A program made the position numbers and the translations under genes. 64,000 nt of DNA from JAVBLU01 sp031553225 (GTDB taxonomy: Bacteria > Bacillota > Clostridia > Christensenellales > UBA1750), in contig JAVBLU010000007.1 of the NCBI GenBank assembly GCA_031553225.1, positions 15,804 to 79,803 of the forward strand, in the 5' to 3' direction. This document shows positions 60,549 to 64,000 of this stretch, piece by piece. Positions within the stretch are counted from its first letter, which is position 1. Each line of letters opens with the position of its first letter. Under the pieces are notes generated by a model. That model saw only the letters and a list, made by a program, of their open reading frames with translations, searched no databases and was not told the DNA's origin.

Positions 60549-61982
60549 ATGGGCGCTGTGCGCAGAATCATGGCGGATGTGTGCGTGTGCGGCGGCGGTT
60601 CGGCGGGCGTAGGCGCGGCGTATGCCGCGGCCAGCCGGGGCCTGCGCGTGGCCGTCGTGGAGCGCGACCTTCAGCTGGGCGGCACCTCCACGGTGGGGGG
60701 GGTAAACTGCTGGGAGCCGGGCATTAGCGGCTTTACGGCGCACGGCCTGCTCGCCCGGGCGCTGCTGGCCCGTCCGGGCAGCGCGGGCGTGGGCGTCACC
60801 ACCCATCACTGCACCAGAGAGACGAATTACGGGCTGTCCTCCCTCGCTGCGGACCGCCCCTACGAGGACACGCTCAAGCGGCTGGACCTGCCGGGCGACA
60901 ACGTGGCGCGCTTCCACTTTGAGCCCGAGGCGATGTCCGGCGCCATGCGCGATTTGCTTCTTGGAACCGGGAACGTCCGGTTGTTGATGGGGGTCCAGTT
61001 TGCGCAGGCCGTGCGCGAAGGGAGCCGCATAATCGGCGTTTTGTGCTGCGACGGCAACGGCGAGCTGCTCGTGGAGGCTCCGCTCGTGGTGGACGCGACC
61101 GCCGACGCTCTGGTTGTGCGGGCGATGGGCGGAGCGGTGATGCGCGGCGAGGAATGCGCGGCCGACTTTGACGAGCCCTCGGCGCCCGAACAGCGCAGCG
61201 ACATCATCAACGGCGTGTCCCTCATCTTCCGCGTCACGCCGCAGGGCGTGCCGGCGGACGGCGTGGGCGCCGAGGCCCCCGCCTGGGCGCGCACGCCGGA
61301 CGCCGTTTCCTGGCTGAGCCGGAACGAACCGGCCATCGCCACCAACACCTATCCGGACGGCGATCTGAACTGCAACGTTCTGCCCATCATGCAGGGCCGC
61401 GAGTTCGCCGCGTATGCGCCCGAGGAGGGCTACCACGCATGCTTGTGCCGCGTGCTGCTCTACTGGGACCACCTCAAGCGCAACCGCCCGATGTGGAAGG
61501 CCTACCGCATGAAGAGCGTGTTCCCGCGCGTGGGCGTGCGCGAGAGCGTGCGCGCCGTTACCGACATTATTTTGCGCGAGCAGGACTGCCGCGCGGGATA
61601 CCTTGCGCAGCGGCACGCCGAGCGCATCGTTTGCCTTGCAGACCACGTGCTGGACACGCACGGCGAGAAGAACACCCGCGCCAAGGATTGGGAACCGCTG
61701 CGCGCGCCCTTTGGCGTGTACTATGACTGCCTTTTGCCCAAGGGCATCGACGGCCTGCTCGTGGCGGGACGCCACGCGGGCTTTACGCACATCGCCGCCT
61801 CCAGCTGCCGCTTAAACCGCAGCATGATGGAGATGGGCGAGGCGGCCGGGGCGGCCTGCGCCCTTGCGCACAAGCGCGGCTGCGCTCCGCGGCAGGTAAG
61901 CGTGTGCGCCCTGCGCGAGGAGCTGCGCATGGACGAATACGTGCGCTTCGTGCAGACGGCCTACGAGCGTATCGGCCGGTAA
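60549..61982 (+). CDS. FAD-dependent oxidoreductase (PF12831-type)
   Basis: A 477-residue protein with an N-terminal dinucleotide fold: VCVCGGGSAGVGAAYAA, VVERDLQLGGTSTVGG, and VVDATADALVVRAMG. Near the C-terminus, LLVAGRHAGFTHIAASSCR and the MEMGEAAGAA segment complete the FAD site. It is related to the 887-residue enzyme across the divergent promoter but lacks its added domains. It is 47 bp after the SDR gene, with GGAGGG upstream of ATG 60549. Confidence 0.88.
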   Translation: MGAVRRIMADVCVCGGGSAGVGAAYAAASRGLRVAVVERDLQLGGTSTVGGVNCWEPGISGFTAHGLLARALLARPGSAGVGVTTHHCTRETNYGLSSLAADRPYEDTLKRLDLPGDNVARFHFEPEAMSGAMRDLLLGTGNVRLLMGVQFAQAVREGSRIIGVLCCDGNGELLVEAPLVVDATADALVVRAMGGAVMRGEECAADFDEPSAPEQRSDIINGVSLIFRVTPQGVPADGVGAEAPAWARTPDAVSWLSRNEPAIATNTYPDGDLNCNVLPIMQGREFAAYAPEEGYHACLCRVLLYWDHLKRNRPMWKAYRMKSVFPRVGVRESVRAVTDIILREQDCRAGYLAQRHAERIVCLADHVLDTHGEKNTRAKDWEPLRAPFGVYYDCLLPKGIDGLLVAGRHAGFTHIAASSCRLNRSMMEMGEAAGAACALAHKRGCAPRQVSVCALREELRMDEYVRFVQTAYERIGR

Positions 61983-62037
61983 ACCGGCGTCATGACCAGC
62001 CGGCGGCGCCCTGGCGACAGAAGGAGGTGACCGCGCT

Positions 62038-62973
62038 ATGCTGCAGATGCGGCTTTTGCCCGGACGACGGGAAAAGCGCCGGGTCAACATGCGCAACGTT
62101 GTGCGGGACTGGCGGCTGTATACGCTGCTGCTGCCCAGCTTCCTGCTCCTGCTCGTCTTCCGCTACATCCCCATGGGCGGCATCATCATCGCCTTTCAGG
62201 ACTACAACGTGTTCGCCGGGTTCCTGGAGAGCCCGTTCGTGGGCCTGAAGCACTTTGTCGACCTGTTTCACCTGCCCAACTTCCCCATGATCCTGCGCAA
62301 CACGCTGCTCATCAGCTTCTACAAGCTTCTGTTCGGGTTTCCCGCCCCCATCATTTTGGCGCTGGCGCTCAACGAGGTGCGCTTTGTTCCTCTCAAGCGC
62401 ATCGCGCAGAACGTCTTCTACCTGCCGCACTTCATGTCCTGGGTCATCATCGCCGGGCTGTGCTTTACGGTGTTCTCGCGGCAGGGGCCCATCAACATGG
62501 TGGTAAGCGCCCTGGGCGGCGAGCCCGTCTCCTTTTTGATGGAGGCGCGGTGGTTTCGCTCCGTGCTCGTCATCTCCGACATTTGGAAGGAGAGCGGCTG
62601 GGGCACCATCATCTACTTGGCGGCGCTCACCAGCATCGACCCGGGCCTATACGAAGCGGCCTCCATCGACGGCGCCGGGCGCATGCAGCAGCTTGCGCAC
62701 ATCACCCTGCCCAGCCTTCTGCCCACCATCATGGTGCTGCTCGTGCTGCGCTGCGCCGGCATCCTAAACGCCGGTCAGGACCAAATTCTGCTCATGCAGA
62801 ACGCCATGGTGGGCGACGTGAGCGAAATCATCGACACGTACGTGTACAAGCGCGGCCTGGGCCAGGGCCAGTACTCCTTCACCACCGCGCTGGGGCTGTG
62901 CAAATCCGTGGTGTCCATGGCGCTGCTGCTGGCGGCGGACAGCTTCAAGGCCCGCTTGCAAGGGGGCGAATAA
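62038..62973 (+). CDS. Carbohydrate ABC transporter permease (LplB family)
   Basis: A 311-residue permease of the CUT1 type with six helices. LplB-like marks: RYIPMGGIIIAFQDYN near residue 40, and the ATPase-contact EAA loop YEAASIDGAGRMQQLAHITL. Partner of the next permease, forming the heterodimer. GGAGGTG lies 9 nt before ATG 62038. These permeases usually use a shared MsmX-like ATPase encoded elsewhere; none is visible here. Confidence 0.93.
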   Translation: MLQMRLLPGRREKRRVNMRNVVRDWRLYTLLLPSFLLLLVFRYIPMGGIIIAFQDYNVFAGFLESPFVGLKHFVDLFHLPNFPMILRNTLLISFYKLLFGFPAPIILALALNEVRFVPLKRIAQNVFYLPHFMSWVIIAGLCFTVFSRQGPINMVVSALGGEPVSFLMEARWFRSVLVISDIWKESGWGTIIYLAALTSIDPGLYEAASIDGAGRMQQLAHITLPSLLPTIMVLLVLRCAGILNAGQDQILLMQNAMVGDVSEIIDTYVYKRGLGQGQYSFTTALGLCKSVVSMALLLAADSFKARLQGGE

Positions 62974-62976
62974 CGC

Positions 62977-63843
62977 ATGAAGCTCAAACGCGTCACCTTC
63001 GGCGATATCTTCTTTGTGTTCCTCGTGCTGCTGCTGTGCTGCGTGTTCCTGGTGCCCTTCCTCAGCGTGCTCGCCAAGTCTTTCTCGGCCGAGACGGCCG
63101 TGCTGGCGGGTGAGGTCGGGCTGTGGCCGGTCGGCTTTCACATCAACGCCTACCGCTTCGCCCTGTCCACGCAGCGCTACGTTTGGGCGCTGGGCAACTC
63201 CGCTTTCGTTACGCTGTTTGGCGCGGGCGCGGGCGTGCTGCTGTTGTGCATGGCGGCCTACCCGCTGTCCAAAACGAGGTTTTTCGGCGGATCGCTCGTG
63301 CGGCGGCTGTACCTGTTCGCCATGCTCTTCTCCAGCGGCCTCATCCCCGGGTACCTGCTCGTTAAGTCGCTGCACCTGCTGGACACGCTGTGGGCGCTCA
63401 TTTTGCCCGGCCTGACCAGCCCGTACTACCTGATCATCATGATCTCCTTCATGCAGGGGCTGCCGGCAAGCCTGGAGGAATCCGCCCGCATCGACGGCGC
63501 GAGCGACTACACCATCCTTCGGCGCATCGTTTTGCCGCTGTGCCTGCCCTCCATCGCCTCGCTCTTTCTGTTCTTTGCCGTGGACTTTTGGAACGACTAT
63601 TTCCGCCCGCTCATCTTTTTGCAGACCGAGCGGCTGTATACGCTGCCCCTGTACCTGCGCTCCATCCTCATCAGCGCCGAGGAGCTGACAAAAACGACCG
63701 ACACGGCGGTGTTCGGCTTCATCGCCCCGGAATCCATCCAGAACGCCACCATCATCATATCGCTTCTGCCCATCCTCATCATCTATCCGTTCCTGCAGCG
63801 CTACTTCGTCACAGGCGTATCCCTGGGCGCCATCAAGGAATGA
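62977..63843 (+). CDS. Carbohydrate ABC transporter permease (YtcP/LplC family)
   Basis: A 288-residue, six-helix CUT1 permease. It has the EAA loop EESARIDGASDYTILRRIVL and the family C-terminus TGVSLGAIKE. It starts 3 bp after the first permease. The LplB/LplC class imports oligosaccharides such as alpha-glucuronides, galacturonides or complex plant glycans. Confidence 0.93.
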   Translation: MKLKRVTFGDIFFVFLVLLLCCVFLVPFLSVLAKSFSAETAVLAGEVGLWPVGFHINAYRFALSTQRYVWALGNSAFVTLFGAGAGVLLLCMAAYPLSKTRFFGGSLVRRLYLFAMLFSSGLIPGYLLVKSLHLLDTLWALILPGLTSPYYLIIMISFMQGLPASLEESARIDGASDYTILRRIVLPLCLPSIASLFLFFAVDFWNDYFRPLIFLQTERLYTLPLYLRSILISAEELTKTTDTAVFGFIAPESIQNATIIISLLPILIIYPFLQRYFVTGVSLGAIKE

Positions 63844-63882
63844 TGCGCGCGACCGTCGCAGCAAAAAAGAAGGAGGTTTCCC

Positions 63883-64000
63883 ATGAAACGCACGATGACC
63901 GTTTTGCTCGCCCTCGCGATCCTCTTCTCGCTCGTGGCTTGCGGCGCACCCGCCGCGACGCCCGCGCCCGCGGCGACGACGCAGGCCGCCGCGCCAACGG
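63883..64000 (+). CDS. Solute-binding lipoprotein of the sugar ABC transporter (N-terminal part)
   Basis: Cut by the window end after 39 codons. MKRTMTVLLALAILFSLVAC is a lipoprotein signal with lipobox LVAC (Cys20), followed by an Ala/Pro/Thr linker. AAGGAGG lies upstream of ATG 63883. Its place after the two permeases marks it as the binding protein. Confidence 0.85.
   Translation, partial: MKRTMTVLLALAILFSLVACGAPAATPAPAATTQAAAPT

Overview
The window looks like a chromosomal segment of a GC-rich member of the Clostridia (Firmicutes), probably gut-associated and possibly near the Christensenellales. The taxonomic placement is inference. It rests on an hfq gene coupled to a methionine gamma-lyase-family gene, clostridial-type RlmH, SmpB and DUF2089 genes, LplB/YtcP-type sugar ABC permeases, strong AGGAGG ribosome-binding sites, A/T-rich sigma-A promoters in a GC-rich background, and one promoter-like site of the sporulation sigma-K type. 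No rRNA, CRISPR array, insertion sequence, phage or plasmid gene was seen. The only tRNA is tRNA-Val(CAC).

Layout. 0-6 kb: a truncated zinc-ribbon gene, a stand-alone DUF4838 protein, an alpha/beta hydrolase, hfq with its coupled PLP enzyme, an acetyltransferase, and rlmH coupled to a CPBP membrane protease. 6-14 kb: a candidate small RNA in front of ilvE, a decayed VOC gene, a YdeI-like protein, a 46-codon gene with its own promoter and terminator, a three-gene ABC-2 exporter, and a DUF2089 regulator coupled to a 702-residue repeat protein. 14-25 kb: aspartate-type aminotransferase, a Re-citrate synthase/isopropylmalate synthase-like enzyme, a GT2 glycosyltransferase, an M29 aminopeptidase, gap with a Rex-like operator, tRNA-Val, two surface or secreted proteins, and a PTS IIC-EAL fusion. 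25-34 kb: an orphan solute-binding lipoprotein, a nucleobase permease with phosphoribosyltransferase, a MacB/FtsX-type ABC pair with a very long coiled coil, and a HAD phosphatase. 34-44 kb: an 8.2-kb cyclic beta-1,2-glucan synthase gene, class II fructose-bisphosphate aldolase, smpB, and a NUDIX gene broken by a stop codon.

44-64 kb is rich in carbohydrate functions. One operon (46.4-50.3 kb) encodes a uroporphyrinogen-decarboxylase-like protein, a Gfo/Idh/MocA dehydrogenase, a hydroxypyruvate-isomerase-like TIM barrel and an unrecognised protein. A GH51 arabinofuranosidase follows. At the end, a divergent locus pairs an FAD oxidoreductase carrying carbohydrate-binding-like ends with a TIM-barrel epimerase, SDR, second FAD oxidoreductase, two ABC permeases and the start of a binding lipoprotein. 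Together these suggest uptake of glycosides or oligosaccharides and their oxidation and isomerisation in the cytoplasm. A small operon of an MFS transporter plus three tiny membrane proteins lies between.

The most unusual items are the tetrapeptide-repeat solenoid protein with an internally duplicated array and cap, the PTS IIC-EAL fusion, the cysteine-rich prealbumin-fold protein behind a sigma-K-like site, the Rex-like operator at gap, the NUDIX and VOC pseudogenes, the candidate small RNA before ilvE, and a recurring class of long 3'-end hairpins that lack a U-tract.
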